A stretch of DNA of 64,000 nucleotides from Buttiauxella agrestis (GTDB lineage: Bacteria; Pseudomonadota; Gammaproteobacteria; Enterobacterales; Enterobacteriaceae). The notes beneath the pieces are model-generated. The model was not told where the DNA came from, searched no databases, and saw only the letters and a list, made by a program, of their open reading frames with translations. Where the stretch lies: NCBI RefSeq assembly GCF_900446255.1, contig NZ_UIGI01000001.1:646763-710762 (forward strand). Direction: 5' to 3'. The stretch's first letter is position 1. The number at the start of each line of letters is the position of its first letter. A program made the translations under genes and the position numbers. Positions 28,873 to 39,654 of this stretch are shown here, piece by piece.

Positions 28873-28897
28873 CGCATGTTAGGGGCAGACAAAAAAG

Positions 28898-30037
28898 ATG
28901 GCGAAGAGAGACTATTACGAGGTTTTAGGCGTTCCGAAAAACGCGGAAGAGCGTGAAATCAAGAAAGCCTATAAACGCCTGGCAATGAAGTTTCACCCGG
29001 ATCGTAATCAGGGTGACAAAGAGTCCGAAGGCAAATTTAAAGAAATTAAAGAAGCCTACGAAATCCTGACCGATGATCAAAAACGCGCTGCTTACGACCA
29101 ATATGGTCATGCCGCATTTGAGCAAGGCGGGATGGGCGGCGGCGGTCACGGCGGATTTGGCGGTGGCGGTGCTGACTTTGGCGATATCTTTGGCGACGTA
29201 TTCGGTGACATCTTCGGTGGTGGCCGTCGTCAACGCGCTTCCCGCGGGTCCGATTTGCGTTACAACATGGACTTAACGCTGGAAGAAGCGGTTCGTGGCG
29301 TCACCAAAGAGATCCGTATCCCAACGCTTGAAGAGTGTGGTGTATGCCACGGTAGCGGCGCGAAAGCTGGCTCTAAGCCGCAGACTTGCCCGACTTGTCA
29401 TGGACAAGGCCAGGTGCAAATGCGCCAGGGCTTCTTCACCGTGCAGCAGAGTTGTCCGCACTGCCAGGGTCGTGGCTCTATTATTAAAGATCCGTGCAAT
29501 ACCTGTCATGGTCATGGCCGTGTAGAGAAAACGAAAACCCTGTCGGTGAAAATCCCGGCGGGCGTCGATACCGGTGACCGTATTCGTCTTGCAGGCGAAG
29601 GTGAAGCGGGTGAGCATGGCGCTCCATCAGGTGATTTGTACGTTCAGGTTCAGGTTAAACAGCACCCGATCTTCGAACGTGAAGGCAACAACCTGTATTG
29701 CGAAGTGCCAATTAACTTCGCGATGGCTGCGTTGGGTGGCGAAATCGAAGTCCCTACGCTTGATGGCCGTGTGAACCTGAAAGTGCCGGGCGAAACGCAA
29801 ACGGGCAAATTGTTCAGAATGCGTGGCAAAGGTGTGAAATCCGTACGTGGCGGCGCTCAGGGCGATCTGCTGTGCCGCGTTGTGGTGGAAACCCCTGTCA
29901 GCCTGAACGAAAAGCAGAAACAACTGCTGCGCGATTTGGCTGAAAGCTTTGGTGGCCCAAGCGGTGAAAAGAACAGTCCGCGTTCAAAGAACTTCTTTGA
30001 CGGCGTGAAAAAGTTCTTTGATGATTTGACCCGCTAA
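28898..30037 (+). CDS. dnaJ: Co-chaperone DnaJ (Hsp40)
   Basis: Stimulates DnaK ATPase and delivers substrates. 379 residues (E. coli 376). J domain with the HPD motif at H33-P34-D35, then a G/F-rich stretch (about 76-107) and four CxxCxGxG zinc repeats ([32 protein letters not shown]) between about 147 and 210. The C-terminal substrate domains end [16 protein letters not shown]. It is co-transcribed with dnaK. Confidence 0.98.
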   Translation: MAKRDYYEVLGVPKNAEEREIKKAYKRLAMKFHPDRNQGDKESEGKFKEIKEAYEILTDDQKRAAYDQYGHAAFEQGGMGGGGHGGFGGGGADFGDIFGDVFGDIFGGGRRQRASRGSDLRYNMDLTLEEAVRGVTKEIRIPTLEECGVCHGSGAKAGSKPQTCPTCHGQGQVQMRQGFFTVQQSCPHCQGRGSIIKDPCNTCHGHGRVEKTKTLSVKIPAGVDTGDRIRLAGEGEAGEHGAPSGDLYVQVQVKQHPIFEREGNNLYCEVPINFAMAALGGEIEVPTLDGRVNLKVPGETQTGKLFRMRGKGVKSVRGGAQGDLLCRVVVETPVSLNEKQKQLLRDLAESFGGPSGEKNSPRSKNFFDGVKKFFDDLTR

Positions 30038-30060
30038 ACCCCAATTCCCTTCAGCAGTAC

Positions 30061-30098
30061 AAAAGCCTGAATCGTTTGTTTTTTGATTCAGGCTTTTT
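30061..30098 (+). terminator. dnaKJ operon terminator
   Basis: Arms AAAAGCCTGAATC / GATTCAGGCTTTT with an 11-base loop and a T6 tail, 23 bases after the dnaJ stop. Confidence 0.92.
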
Positions 30099-30258
30099 TA
30101 TGCGCTAAAAATGTATTAATTCTACAAGCAAGATGCTTCGTTATTTCCGATTGTTTGATGCTATATAATCTACTTTTCTCGATGTATTAGACAGGCTATG
30201 CTTAATACATATTAAAGCCCTAAATGATTTAAGGCAGTTGAAAAACCGGGATGACAGA

Positions 30259-31437
30259 ATGACAAAAAAACTAAAATGCTTTTTCCATAGCGATGTCTCA
30301 AGCGGCATCTTTTTGATCCTTGCCGCAGTGCTGGCAATGGTTCTTGCTAATCTGGGTTCCACCAGCGAGTTATATCAATCGTTTTTGAACACGCCGGTAG
30401 AAGTCCGTATCGGTTCTCTGGATATCAGTAAAAACCTGTTGTTGTGGGTGAACGATGCACTGATGGCCATCTTCTTCCTGATGATTGGTCTGGAAGTGAA
30501 ACGTGAAATGGTGAGCGGCTCGCTTGCCAGTATGCGTCAGGCATCGTTCCCGGTGATTGCGGCGTTGGGTGGCATGGTTGTTCCAGCGGCAATCTATTTA
30601 CTGTTTAACTTCCAGGACCCAATCACCCGTGAGGGCTGGGCGATCCCGGCTGCCACGGATATCGCTTTCGCTTTGGGTATTCTGGCATTGCTGGGCAACC
30701 GTGTGCCGGTCGCGCTTAAAGTGTTCCTGATGGCGCTGGCGATCATCGATGACCTGGGCGCGATTGTTATCATCGCTTTGTTCTACACCAGCGATCTTTC
30801 AATTCTGTCGCTGGCGGTTGCTGCGGGGGCGATTGCGGTTCTGGCATTACTGAACATCTGCAACGTTCGTCGCACCGGCTTGTATATTCTGGTGGGGGTC
30901 GTATTGTGGACTGCGGTATTGAAATCGGGCGTACACGCAACGCTTGCCGGGGTCATCATTGGCTTCCTTATTCCGCTTAAAGAGAAAGACGGGCGTTCCC
31001 CGGCAAAAGAACTGGAGCATGTGCTTCACCCTTGGGTCGCGTTCCTGATTCTGCCACTGTTCGCTTTTGCCAATGCAGGCGTGTCGTTGAGCGGTGTAAC
31101 TTTTGCCGGCTTAACCTCGCTGTTGCCAATGGGGATTATGGCGGGTCTGTTTATCGGCAAGCCGCTGGGCATTAGCCTGTTCTGCTGGGCTGCCCTGAAA
31201 TTTAAACTGGCAACCTTGCCTGAAGGGACAACCTGCAAAGAGATTATGGCGGTGGGTGTGCTATGCGGAATCGGCTTTACGATGTCGATTTTCATCGCAT
31301 CGCTGGCATTCGACGGTGCGGATCCGGCACTCATTACCTGGGCGAAACTGGGTATTCTGCTTGGGTCGCTGCTTTCAGCAGTGGTGGGTTACTGCATGTT
31401 GAGAAGTCGTTTCAGCCCGCAACTAAAACATAATTAA
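30259..31437 (+). CDS. nhaA: Na+/H+ antiporter NhaA
   Basis: Electrogenic 2H+/1Na+ exchanger for sodium and alkaline-pH homeostasis; twelve membrane helices. 392 residues from the ATG (E. coli 388); a TTG seven codons upstream is a less likely start. Catalytic aspartates are the adjacent D164-D165 in [14 protein letters not shown] (D163/D164 in E. coli). The helix IV motif [19 protein letters not shown] is intact. It is followed by its regulator nhaR, as in E. coli. Confidence 0.96.
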   Translation: MTKKLKCFFHSDVSSGIFLILAAVLAMVLANLGSTSELYQSFLNTPVEVRIGSLDISKNLLLWVNDALMAIFFLMIGLEVKREMVSGSLASMRQASFPVIAALGGMVVPAAIYLLFNFQDPITREGWAIPAATDIAFALGILALLGNRVPVALKVFLMALAIIDDLGAIVIIALFYTSDLSILSLAVAAGAIAVLALLNICNVRRTGLYILVGVVLWTAVLKSGVHATLAGVIIGFLIPLKEKDGRSPAKELEHVLHPWVAFLILPLFAFANAGVSLSGVTFAGLTSLLPMGIMAGLFIGKPLGISLFCWAALKFKLATLPEGTTCKEIMAVGVLCGIGFTMSIFIASLAFDGADPALITWAKLGILLGSLLSAVVGYCMLRSRFSPQLKHN

Positions 31438-31502
31438 TATTCCACTAACGGCTCCTTGGGAGCCGTTAGCAAATGGATGGTTTATCAGGGAGCGAACAAC
31501 GC

Positions 31503-32396
31503 ATGTCACACATAAATTACAATCATCTCTACTATTTCTGGCACGTGTGCAAAGAAGGTTCTGTCGTAGGTGCAGCAGAAGCTCTGTATCTGACGCCACA
31601 AACCATTACCGGCCAAATCAAAGCATTAGAAGAACGCCTGCAAGGTAAACTGTTCCGTCGCCAGGGGCGTGGTTTAGTCCCTTCTGAGCTGGGCCAGCTT
31701 GTATTTCGTTATGCGGACCGCATGTTTACGCTAAGCCAGGAGATGCTGGATATCGTCAACTATCGCAAAGAGTCGAGCCTGCTGTTTGATGTGGGTATTG
31801 CCGATGCGTTATCAAAACGTCTGGTCAGCGGGGTGCTGGATGCCGCGGTGGTTGAGGATGAACAAATTCACCTGCGCTGCTTTGAATCGACACACGAAAT
31901 GCTGCTCGAACAATTGAGCCAACATAAGCTGGATATGATTATCTCGGATTGCCCGATTGATTCGACCCAGCAAGAAGGGTTGTTCTCGGTAAAAATCGGC
32001 GAATGCGGGATTAGCTTCTGGAGCCAGAATCCGGTGCCTGATTTGCCATTCCCTGCATGCCTGGAAACCCGACGCTTATTGATTCCGGGTCGTCGTTCAA
32101 TGTTAGGGCGCAAAATTCTCAACTGGATTAATGGCCAGGGGCTGAATGTTGAGATCCTCGGCGAGTTTGATGATGCGGCACTGATGAAAGCTTTTGGGGC
32201 GGCACACAATGCGATATTTGTCGCACCAACTCTTTACGGTGAAGACACTTACAAAGATGAGAGTATTGTCGAAATCGGGCGCGTAGAGAATGTGATGGAA
32301 GAATATCACGCGATATTCGCTGAACGAATGATTCAGCACCCCGCGGTGCAGCGTGTGTGTAACCGGGATTATTCGGCTCTGTTCAAAGAAGCTTGA
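31503..32396 (+). CDS. nhaR: LysR-type activator NhaR
   Basis: Sodium-responsive LysR regulator that activates nhaA and, in E. coli, pgaABCD and osmC. 297 residues starting [19 protein letters not shown]. The winged helix is at about 5-65 ([25 protein letters not shown]), followed by the effector-binding domain. GGGAG lies about 10 bases before the ATG. E. coli NhaR is a few residues longer at both ends. It is separated by about 65 bases from nhaA and probably co-transcribed. Confidence 0.95.
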   Translation: MSHINYNHLYYFWHVCKEGSVVGAAEALYLTPQTITGQIKALEERLQGKLFRRQGRGLVPSELGQLVFRYADRMFTLSQEMLDIVNYRKESSLLFDVGIADALSKRLVSGVLDAAVVEDEQIHLRCFESTHEMLLEQLSQHKLDMIISDCPIDSTQQEGLFSVKIGECGISFWSQNPVPDLPFPACLETRRLLIPGRRSMLGRKILNWINGQGLNVEILGEFDDAALMKAFGAAHNAIFVAPTLYGEDTYKDESIVEIGRVENVMEEYHAIFAERMIQHPAVQRVCNRDYSALFKEA

Positions 32397-32420
32397 TTCA
32401 GAAGCTCAAATTTCAGATAT

Positions 32421-32448
32421 AAAAAAACCGGCAGAAGCCGGTTTTTTT
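32421..32448. terminator. Bidirectional terminator between nhaR and rpsT
   Basis: Arms AAAAAAACCGGC / GCCGGTTTTTTT with an AGAA loop. It is T-rich on both strands' downstream sides, so it serves the converging nhaR and rpsT transcripts. Confidence 0.92.
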
Positions 32449-32470
32449 TAAGCTAACAACAAGTTGGCGA

Positions 32471-32755
<285 letters not shown>

Positions 32756-32791
32756 CTATGTGGACAATTCAAAGGCCGAGGAATATGCCCT

Positions 32792-32820
32792 CTTAGCCTT
32801 CTTTTGTCAATGGATTTGTG
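32792..32820 (-). promoter_or_regulatory. rpsT proximal promoter
   Basis: On the minus strand, TTGACA (complement of 32815-32820), a 17-base spacer and CATATT (complement of 32792-32797). It matches the position of the strong P2 promoter of E. coli rpsT. A GC-rich segment follows the -10, as expected for a stringently controlled ribosomal promoter. Confidence 0.8.
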
Positions 32821-33002
32821 CAAATAAGCGCCGTTAAATTTCCGGAGCCTCTTACGTTGTGATGGCGCGGATTCTACCAGCTTCATGCTCATGAATACAG
32901 CTTTAAGCAACAAAAATCGTCCAGTGATGCGCATCTATAGAGAAACCAGACGCCAGCGCGATGAAATCCTTCACGCTTTATGTCAAAGGGTACAATCGCC
33001 GG

Positions 33003-33031
33003 TTAACCTTCACCGTGGTAATTGATATAAT
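33003..33031 (+). promoter_or_regulatory. Promoter of the ribF-ileS-lspA operon
   Basis: A consensus TATAAT at 33026-33031 lies 29 bases before the ribF ATG, with a weak -35 TTAACC at 33003-33008 (spacer 17). The whole 326-base gap 32735-33060 contains this promoter and the divergent rpsT promoters; no gene equivalent to E. coli yaaY was found. Confidence 0.65.
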
Positions 33032-33060
33032 CCGCCGATTTCCACTGTCTTGAGCCAGCC

Positions 33061-33993
33061 ATGAAGCTGATACGCGGCATACATAATTTACGCCAGAACC
33101 ACCACGGGTGTGTCCTCACCATTGGGAATTTCGACGGTGTTCATCGAGGCCACAAGTCCCTGTTAAAAGGGCTGTGTGCGGAAGGACGTGCGCGCAATCT
33201 GCCGGTGATGGTCATGATCTTTGAGCCGCAACCGCTTGAGCTTTTTGCGGGTGATAAAGCTCCAGCACGCCTGACAAGGCTGCGCGAAAAGCTGCGTTAT
33301 TTGGCCGAGTGTGGAGTGGACTACGTGTTGTGCGTGCGATTTGACCGTCGCTTTGCTGCACTCACCGCGCAAAACTTCGTCAGCGATCTGCTGGTCGACC
33401 GCCTCGGGGTAAAATTCCTCGCGGTAGGTGATGATTTCCGCTTTGGCGCTGGTCGCCAGGGGGATTTCTTGTTATTACAGAAGGCTGGGCAGGATATTGG
33501 CTTTGACGTCACCAGTACGCAAACTTTCTGTGAAGGCGGCGTGCGAATTAGCAGCACAGCGGTGCGTCAGGCCTTGGCCGAGGACGACTTAGCGCTGGCT
33601 GAAAGTTTACTGGGTCATCCGTTTATCATCTCCGGGCGCGTTGTCCATGGTGATGAACTCGGAAGAACCATTGGTTTCCCAACGGCGAATTTACCGCTTC
33701 GTCGTCAGGTCTCCCCGGTAAAAGGGGTATTTGCGGTAGAAGTCGCAGGCCTTGGCGACAAACTGCTGCCAGGCGTTGCTAATATCGGCACGCGCCCAAC
33801 GGTGGCGGGCCTGCGCCAACAGCTGGAAGTCCATTTGCTGGACGTTGTAATGGACTTATATGGGCACCATATAGATGTGGTGCTCCACAAGAAAATACGA
33901 AATGAACAACGGTTTGCTTCGCTTGATGAATTGAAAGCGCAAATCGCCAAAGATGTGGTAACCGCCCGCGAATTTTTTGGGTCTAATACCTGA
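33061..33993 (+). CDS. ribF: Bifunctional riboflavin kinase / FAD synthetase
   Basis: Makes FMN from riboflavin and FAD from FMN. 310 residues (E. coli 313). The N-terminal nucleotidyltransferase domain has [17 protein letters not shown] (about 19-35) and [11 protein letters not shown] (about 160-170). The C-terminal flavokinase domain has [13 protein letters not shown] and [11 protein letters not shown]. It is first in the ribF-ileS-lspA-fkpB-ispH cluster, 41 bases before ileS. Confidence 0.97.
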   Translation: MKLIRGIHNLRQNHHGCVLTIGNFDGVHRGHKSLLKGLCAEGRARNLPVMVMIFEPQPLELFAGDKAPARLTRLREKLRYLAECGVDYVLCVRFDRRFAALTAQNFVSDLLVDRLGVKFLAVGDDFRFGAGRQGDFLLLQKAGQDIGFDVTSTQTFCEGGVRISSTAVRQALAEDDLALAESLLGHPFIISGRVVHGDELGRTIGFPTANLPLRRQVSPVKGVFAVEVAGLGDKLLPGVANIGTRPTVAGLRQQLEVHLLDVVMDLYGHHIDVVLHKKIRNEQRFASLDELKAQIAKDVVTAREFFGSNT

Positions 33994-34034
33994 GCTGGCT
34001 TTCCTCAAAACCGAAATACGGAACCGAGAATCTA

Positions 34035-36851
34035 ATGAGTGACTTTAAATCTACCCTGAACTTACCGGAAACAGGGTTCCCGATGCGTGGCGATCTCGCT
34101 AAACGTGAACCGGGCATGCTGGCTCGCTGGAATGATGATGACCTGTACGGCATCATCCGTAATGCAAAGAAAGGCAAAAAATCCTTCATTCTGCATGATG
34201 GCCCTCCATACGCGAACGGCAGCATTCACATTGGTCACTCAGTCAACAAGATTCTGAAAGACATTATCGTGAAGTCCAAAGGACTGAGCGGTTTTGACTC
34301 CCCGTATGTTCCGGGTTGGGACTGCCACGGCCTGCCAATCGAGCTGAAAGTAGAGCAGCTTATCGGTAAGCCAGGTGAGAAAGTGTCTGCCGCTGAATTC
34401 CGTGCCGCGTGCCGTAAATACGCCGCTGAGCAGGTTGATGGGCAGCGCGAAGACTTCATCCGTCTGGGTGTGCTGGGCGACTGGTCACGTCCGTACCTGA
34501 CTATGGATTTCAAAACCGAAGCGAACATCATCCGTGCGCTGGGTAAAATCGTCGGTAACGGCCACCTGCATAAAGGCGCTAAGCCTGTGCACTGGTGCGT
34601 TGACTGCCGTTCAGCATTGGCTGAAGCGGAAGTTGAGTATTACGACAAAACGTCTCCATCCATCTTCGTGAACTTCAAGGCTGTTGATGCCGACGCGGTC
34701 AAAGCGAAGTTTGGTGCAACACAAGTAAACGGCCCGGTTTCAATGGTTATCTGGACGACCACTCCGTGGACTCTGCCAGCTAACCGCGCTGTTTCTCTGA
34801 ATGCAGAATTTGAATACGTGCTGGTTCAGGTTGACGGTCAGGCGCTGATTGTCGCGAAAGATTTGCTCGAAGGTGTCATGAAGAGCGCGGCTATTACCGA
34901 TTGGACCGTTCTGGGTACTGCCAAAGGTGCAGACCTGGAATTGACCCGCTACAAACACCCATTCTTAGATTTCGATGTTCCCGCTATTCTGGGTGAGCAC
35001 GTTACGCTGGAAGCCGGTACCGGCGCGGTGCATACCGCAGGTGGCCATGGTCCAGACGACTACGTGATCAGCCAGAAATACAACCTGGAAATCGCTAACC
35101 CGGTTGGCCCGGACGGTTGCTACCTGCCAGGTACGTATGAAGGTCTGGACGGCGTTCAGGTGTTCAAAGCAAACGACCTGATCGTCAATATCCTGCGTGA
35201 TAAAGGCGTTCTGCTGCATGTTGAAAAACTGCTGCACAGCTACCCGCACTGCTGGCGTCACAAAACACCAATCATCTTCCGTGCAACGCCACAGTGGTTC
35301 ATCAGCATGGATCAAAAAGGCCTGCGCGCGCAGTCTCTGAAAGAGATCAAAGGCGTGCAATGGATCCCTGACTGGGGCCAGGCGCGTATCGAATCTATGG
35401 TTGCGAACCGCCCGGACTGGTGTATCTCTCGTCAGCGTACATGGGGCGTGCCAATGTCCATGTTTGTACACAAAGACACAGAAGAGCTGCACCCGCGCAC
35501 GCTGGAGCTGATGGAAGAAGTCGCTAAACGCGTGGAGCAAGACGGCATCCAGGCGTGGTGGGATCTCGATCCGCGCGACATCCTGGGCGATGACGCTGAC
35601 AACTACACCAAAGTGCCAGACACCCTGGACGTGTGGTTCGACTCCGGTTCAACACATTCATCTGTTGTAGATGTGCGCCCAGAGTTCAGCGGCCATGCAG
35701 CAGACATGTATCTGGAAGGTTCGGATCAGCATCGCGGCTGGTTCATGTCTTCTCTGATGATTTCGACGGCGATGAAAGGCAAAGCGCCATACCGCCAGGT
35801 ACTGACTCACGGTTTCACCGTTGATGGTCAGGGCCGCAAAATGTCTAAATCCATCGGTAACACCGTTTCTCCACAAGACGTGATGAACAAACTGGGCGCG
35901 GATATCCTGCGTCTGTGGGTGGCATCGACGGATTACACTGGCGAAATGGCGGTTTCTGACGAAATCCTGAAACGTGCTGCTGACGCTTATCGTCGTATCC
36001 GTAACACCGCACGCTTCCTGCTGGCGAACCTGAACGGCTTCAATCCAGAAACCGATATGGTGAAACCAGAAGAGATGGTGAAACTGGACCGCTGGGCGGT
36101 AGGTTGTGCGCAAGAAGCACAGGCCGATATCCTTGCAGCCTACGAAAACTACGACTTCCACGAAGTGGTGCAACGCCTGATGCGTTTCTGCTCCATCGAA
36201 ATGGGTTCATTCTATCTCGACATCATTAAAGACCGCCAGTACACCGCGAAGTCCGACAGCGTGGCGCGTCGTAGCTGCCAGACTGCTCTGTACCACATTG
36301 CCGAAGCGCTGGTTCGCTGGATGGCACCGATCATGTCCTTCACCGCTGATGAAATCTGGGCTTACCTGCCAGGTGAGCGCGAGAAATATGTCTTTACCGG
36401 CGAATGGTACGAAGGTTTGTTCGGCCTGGCTGATAGCGAAACCATGAACAACGATTACTGGGACACCCTGTTAACCGTACGTGGCGAAGTGAACAAAGTC
36501 ATCGAACAAGCGCGTGCTGACAAGCGTGTGGGCGGTTCTCTGGAAGCAGCAGTGACTTTGTATGCAGACAGCGAACTGGCAGCGAAGCTCAACAGTCTGG
36601 GCGAGGAATTGCGATTTGTCCTGTTGACCTCAGGTGCTGAAGTTGCCGATTATGCGCAGGCAACGGAAGACGCGCAGCAAAGCGAAATCCTTAAAGGATT
36701 GAAAGTGGCTCTGCGTAAAGCTGACGGTGAGAAGTGCCCGCGTTGCTGGCATTACACCACCGACGTCGGTCAGGTAGCGGAACATGCAGAAATCTGTGGC
36801 CGCTGTGTCACTAACATTGCCGGTGACGGCGAAAAGCGTAAATTTGCCTGA
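34035..36851 (+). CDS. ileS: Isoleucyl-tRNA synthetase
   Basis: Class Ia synthetase charging tRNA-Ile, with an editing domain against valine. 938 residues, as in E. coli. HIGH motif at 65-68, KMSKS at 602-606, and the C-terminal zinc cluster [11 protein letters not shown]...CGRC. The connective peptide 1 editing domain includes [16 protein letters not shown]. The stop codon overlaps the lspA start in TGATG. Confidence 0.98.
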   Translation: MSDFKSTLNLPETGFPMRGDLAKREPGMLARWNDDDLYGIIRNAKKGKKSFILHDGPPYANGSIHIGHSVNKILKDIIVKSKGLSGFDSPYVPGWDCHGLPIELKVEQLIGKPGEKVSAAEFRAACRKYAAEQVDGQREDFIRLGVLGDWSRPYLTMDFKTEANIIRALGKIVGNGHLHKGAKPVHWCVDCRSALAEAEVEYYDKTSPSIFVNFKAVDADAVKAKFGATQVNGPVSMVIWTTTPWTLPANRAVSLNAEFEYVLVQVDGQALIVAKDLLEGVMKSAAITDWTVLGTAKGADLELTRYKHPFLDFDVPAILGEHVTLEAGTGAVHTAGGHGPDDYVISQKYNLEIANPVGPDGCYLPGTYEGLDGVQVFKANDLIVNILRDKGVLLHVEKLLHSYPHCWRHKTPIIFRATPQWFISMDQKGLRAQSLKEIKGVQWIPDWGQARIESMVANRPDWCISRQRTWGVPMSMFVHKDTEELHPRTLELMEEVAKRVEQDGIQAWWDLDPRDILGDDADNYTKVPDTLDVWFDSGSTHSSVVDVRPEFSGHAADMYLEGSDQHRGWFMSSLMISTAMKGKAPYRQVLTHGFTVDGQGRKMSKSIGNTVSPQDVMNKLGADILRLWVASTDYTGEMAVSDEILKRAADAYRRIRNTARFLLANLNGFNPETDMVKPEEMVKLDRWAVGCAQEAQADILAAYENYDFHEVVQRLMRFCSIEMGSFYLDIIKDRQYTAKSDSVARRSCQTALYHIAEALVRWMAPIMSFTADEIWAYLPGEREKYVFTGEWYEGLFGLADSETMNNDYWDTLLTVRGEVNKVIEQARADKRVGGSLEAAVTLYADSELAAKLNSLGEELRFVLLTSGAEVADYAQATEDAQQSEILKGLKVALRKADGEKCPRCWHYTTDVGQVAEHAEICGRCVTNIAGDGEKRKFA

Positions 36852-37357
36852 TGAGTAAATCGATTAGTTCGACTGGTCTGCGCTGGCTGTGGCTGGTGGT
36901 CGTAGTCCTGATTGTCGATCTGGGCAGTAAATACCTGATCCTCCAGCATTTCATGCTGGGGGACACCGTATCGCTGTTCCCGTCGCTCAATCTGCACTAT
37001 GCCCGTAACTACGGTGCCGCGTTTAGTTTCCTTGCGGATAAAGGCGGCTGGCAGCGCTGGTTCTTCGCGGGTATCGCCATTGGTATCTGCGTGATTCTGG
37101 CGGTGCTGATGTATCGCGCTAAAGCGACGCAGAAGCTGAATAATATCGCCTATGCTTTAATCATTGGCGGCGCACTCGGAAACTTGTTTGACCGTTTATG
37201 GCACGGTTTTGTGGTCGACATGATTGATTTCTATGTCGGCGACTGGCACTTCGCCACGTTTAATCTGGCCGATACGGCAATCTGTATCGGCGCGGCGCTG
37301 ATTGTGCTGGAGGGGTTCTTTGTCTCCTCCGACAAGCCCGCTAAGGAAAAAGGGTAA
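36851..37357 (+). CDS. lspA: Lipoprotein signal peptidase II
   Basis: Aspartyl membrane protease that removes signal peptides from prolipoproteins; the target of globomycin. 168 residues with four membrane segments (E. coli 164). Conserved blocks [22 protein letters not shown], and the two catalytic aspartates in [16 protein letters not shown] and [11 protein letters not shown] are present. It overlaps ileS by one base, the normal enterobacterial arrangement. Confidence 0.97.
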   Translation: MSKSISSTGLRWLWLVVVVLIVDLGSKYLILQHFMLGDTVSLFPSLNLHYARNYGAAFSFLADKGGWQRWFFAGIAIGICVILAVLMYRAKATQKLNNIAYALIIGGALGNLFDRLWHGFVVDMIDFYVGDWHFATFNLADTAICIGAALIVLEGFFVSSDKPAKEKG

Positions 37358-37360
37358 TCC

Positions 37361-37831
37361 ATGGCTGAGTCTATCCAGGCCAATAGCAGAGTTTTCGTGC
37401 ATTTCACGCTGAAACTCGAAGATGGCTCCACTGCCGAGTCGACCCGCAACAACGGCAAACCGGCACTCTTCACGCTGGGCGATGAAACACTGTCGCCAGG
37501 CATGGAAGACCAGCTAGTCGGTTTGAAAGCAGGGGACAAAAAGGCGTTCTCTCTGGCACCTGAATCCGCGTTTGGTATTCCAAGCCCGGACATGATCCAG
37601 TATTTCTCGCGTCGTGAATTTATTGACGCGGGCGAGCCGGTGCCGGGTGCCATTATGCTGTTCACAGGAATGGATGGCAGCGAGATGCCAGGCGTGGTGC
37701 GTGAAGTTAACGGCGATTCCATCACCGTTGATTTTAACCACCCACTTGCCGGGCAAACCATTCATTTTGATATCGAAGTACTGGAAATTGACCCGGTACT
37801 GGAGGCGTTGAATGCAGATCCTGTTGGCTAA
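37361..37831 (+). CDS. fkpB: FKBP-type peptidyl-prolyl cis-trans isomerase FkpB
   Basis: SlyD-like FKBP with an FKBP domain interrupted by an insert-in-flap chaperone domain (about 70-125). 156 residues. [16 protein letters not shown] opens the domain, and [23 protein letters not shown] closes it. The C-terminus is seven residues longer than E. coli (149 as remembered), because the frame runs on to a stop 20 bases inside ispH. It is three bases after lspA. Confidence 0.95.
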   Translation: MAESIQANSRVFVHFTLKLEDGSTAESTRNNGKPALFTLGDETLSPGMEDQLVGLKAGDKKAFSLAPESAFGIPSPDMIQYFSRREFIDAGEPVPGAIMLFTGMDGSEMPGVVREVNGDSITVDFNHPLAGQTIHFDIEVLEIDPVLEALNADPVG

Positions 37832-38759
37832 CCCACGCGGCTTTTGTGCCGGGGTAGACCGCGCTATCAGCATTGTTGAAAACGCGTTGGCTATTTACGG
37901 CGCGCCGATTTATGTCCGTCACGAAGTGGTGCATAACCGCTACGTGGTTGATAGCCTGCGTGAACGTGGGGCGATTTTCATCGAGCAGATCAGTGAAGTG
38001 CCGGATGGTGCAATCCTGATTTTCTCGGCACATGGTGTTTCCCAGGCGGTGCGTAACGAAGCCAAAGGCCGTGATTTAACGGTGTTTGATGCGACGTGCC
38101 CGTTGGTGACTAAAGTGCATATGGAAGTGGCTCGCGCCAGCCGCCGTGGTGAAGAATCCATTCTGATTGGCCACGCCGGTCATCCGGAAGTGGAAGGCAC
38201 CATGGGCCAGTACAGCAACCCGAAAGGTGGCATGTACCTGGTTGAATCGCCGGAAGATGTCAGCAAGCTGGATGTGAAAAACGAAGGAAAACTTTCGTTT
38301 ATGACGCAAACCACGCTTTCCGTTGATGACACTTCTGACGTGATTGACGCGCTGCGTAAACGCTTCCCGAAAATCATCGGCCCACGTAAAGACGACATTT
38401 GCTACGCAACGACTAACCGTCAGGAAGCCGTGCGTGCGCTGGCTGATGAAGCGGATGTGGTGCTGGTGGTTGGCTCGAAAAACTCGTCCAACTCCAACCG
38501 TCTGGCAGAGCTTGCACAACGCATGGGCAAAGCCGCCTATCTGATTGATGATGCGATGGATATCCAGGAATCCTGGGTTAAAGATGTGGCATGTGTTGGT
38601 GTTACGGCAGGAGCGTCCGCGCCAGATATCCTGGTGCAAAACGTTCTGGCTCGCCTGCGTGAGTTAGGCGGCAGCGAAACCCGCGAGTTGGTCGGGCGCG
38701 AAGAAAATATTATCTTCGAAGTGCCGCGTGAACTGCGAGTGGATGTGAAAGAAGTGTAG
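37812..38759 (+). CDS. ispH: 4-hydroxy-3-methylbut-2-enyl diphosphate reductase
   Basis: Last step of the MEP isoprenoid pathway, reducing HMBPP to IPP and DMAPP with a [4Fe-4S] cluster. 315 residues. Cluster cysteines lie in [12 protein letters not shown] (C12), [11 protein letters not shown] (about C96) and ICYATTNRQ (about C197). The start overlaps fkpB by 20 bases, with GGAGG five bases upstream. In E. coli rihC follows; here about 9.7 kb of inserted sugar genes intervene. Confidence 0.97.
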   Translation: MQILLANPRGFCAGVDRAISIVENALAIYGAPIYVRHEVVHNRYVVDSLRERGAIFIEQISEVPDGAILIFSAHGVSQAVRNEAKGRDLTVFDATCPLVTKVHMEVARASRRGEESILIGHAGHPEVEGTMGQYSNPKGGMYLVESPEDVSKLDVKNEGKLSFMTQTTLSVDDTSDVIDALRKRFPKIIGPRKDDICYATTNRQEAVRALADEADVVLVVGSKNSSNSNRLAELAQRMGKAAYLIDDAMDIQESWVKDVACVGVTAGASAPDILVQNVLARLRELGGSETRELVGREENIIFEVPRELRVDVKEV

Positions 38760-38788
38760 GGTGGATAAGCAATACCGTCATCCGTTTC

Positions 38789-38814
38789 AAATGGGGAGCT
38801 TAGGCTCCCCATTT
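38789..38814. terminator. Bidirectional terminator after ispH
   Basis: Arms AAATGGGGAGC / GCTCCCCATTT with a TTAG loop and T-rich right flank. It marks the left boundary of the inserted carbohydrate region and separates ispH from the convergent SDR gene. Confidence 0.92.
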
Positions 38815-38829
38815 TTCTTTGCCAGAAAC

Positions 38830-39612
38830 TCAGGCGTCTTCCTCATCCTGCATAATTGCGCTGCGCCCGCCATCCATCACAATCGTTGTCCCGGCAATAA
38901 ATCCGGCTTTATCGCTGGATAAAAACAGGCAAAGATCGCCAACTTCTTCTGAGCGGCCAATACGCCCAACCGGGTGCTTTTTTATGGTTTTCTCGCGTGC
39001 CATTTTTCCATCAGCATGCGAGTCGAACCACACCTGGTTGCCATCTGTATCGATAAAGCCAGGCGCGATACCCACGGTTCGGATTTCTGGTCCCCATTCG
39101 ATAGTTAGGCTTTGCACCAGCGACAACAGCGCCCGCTTACTGATGTTGTAGGGCGCACAACCCGGCATGGTCGAGAAGGCGTGATTCGAGGTAATAACAA
39201 TAATCACCCCGTTGCTTTTGCGCAGCGCCGGGCGCGCACATTTCGCCAGGTACCAGTGGGATCGCAGATTCAAATCGAAGTTATGCGACCAGTCACTCTC
39301 TTCGCAGTCGATGCCTTTGAATACGTTTTTGCCCGCGTTAGAAACCACGACATCAATGCGACCAAACAGCTTTTCGGCATCAATAACGAACTGCTTAATA
39401 GATTCCGTTTTGGTGACGTCGACGGAAAAATAGAAATAACGATCGGGATATTCAGCCAGCATCTTCCGGGCATTGGGTGCTTTTTCTAACGCAGAAAAAG
39501 CGCAGCCGATAACGATGTCGCCATTGTCCAGAAAGGTCTGTGCAATGGCCTGACCGATCCCCTGACTGGTTCCGGTCACAATCACAACGCGTGGTGATTT
39601 TTCACTACCCAT
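38830..39612 (-). CDS. Short-chain dehydrogenase/reductase (classical SDR)
   Basis: 260 residues, classical SDR. Cofactor motif TGTSQGIG at 13-20, NAG at 92-94, and catalytic S142, Y155, K159 (YNISK). The C-terminal IAGTTIVMDGGRS is typical. Family members oxidise sugars, polyols or sugar acids. As the last gene of the operon it could be a sugar 1-dehydrogenase that makes the lactone substrate of the SMP-30 lactonase, or a reductase for a 2-keto-3-deoxy intermediate; sequence alone does not decide. A terminator-like hairpin lies just upstream. Confidence 0.88.
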   Translation of the reverse strand: MGSEKSPRVVIVTGTSQGIGQAIAQTFLDNGDIVIGCAFSALEKAPNARKMLAEYPDRYFYFSVDVTKTESIKQFVIDAEKLFGRIDVVVSNAGKNVFKGIDCEESDWSHNFDLNLRSHWYLAKCARPALRKSNGVIIVITSNHAFSTMPGCAPYNISKRALLSLVQSLTIEWGPEIRTVGIAPGFIDTDGNQVWFDSHADGKMAREKTIKKHPVGRIGRSEEVGDLCLFLSSDKAGFIAGTTIVMDGGRSAIMQDEEDA

Positions 39613-39624
39613 CTTGTTAACCTC

Positions 39625-39648
39625 AAAAAGCTGCGGCTTACCCGCAGC
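39625..39648 (-). terminator. Intra-operon terminator before the SDR gene
   Basis: Stem GCTGCGG / CCGCAGC (39630-39648). On the minus strand it is followed by TTTTT (complement of 39625-39629). It lies 13 bases before the SDR start codon, so SDR expression is expected to be lower than, or separate from, that of the upstream genes. Confidence 0.75.
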
Positions 39649-39654
39649 CTAAGT

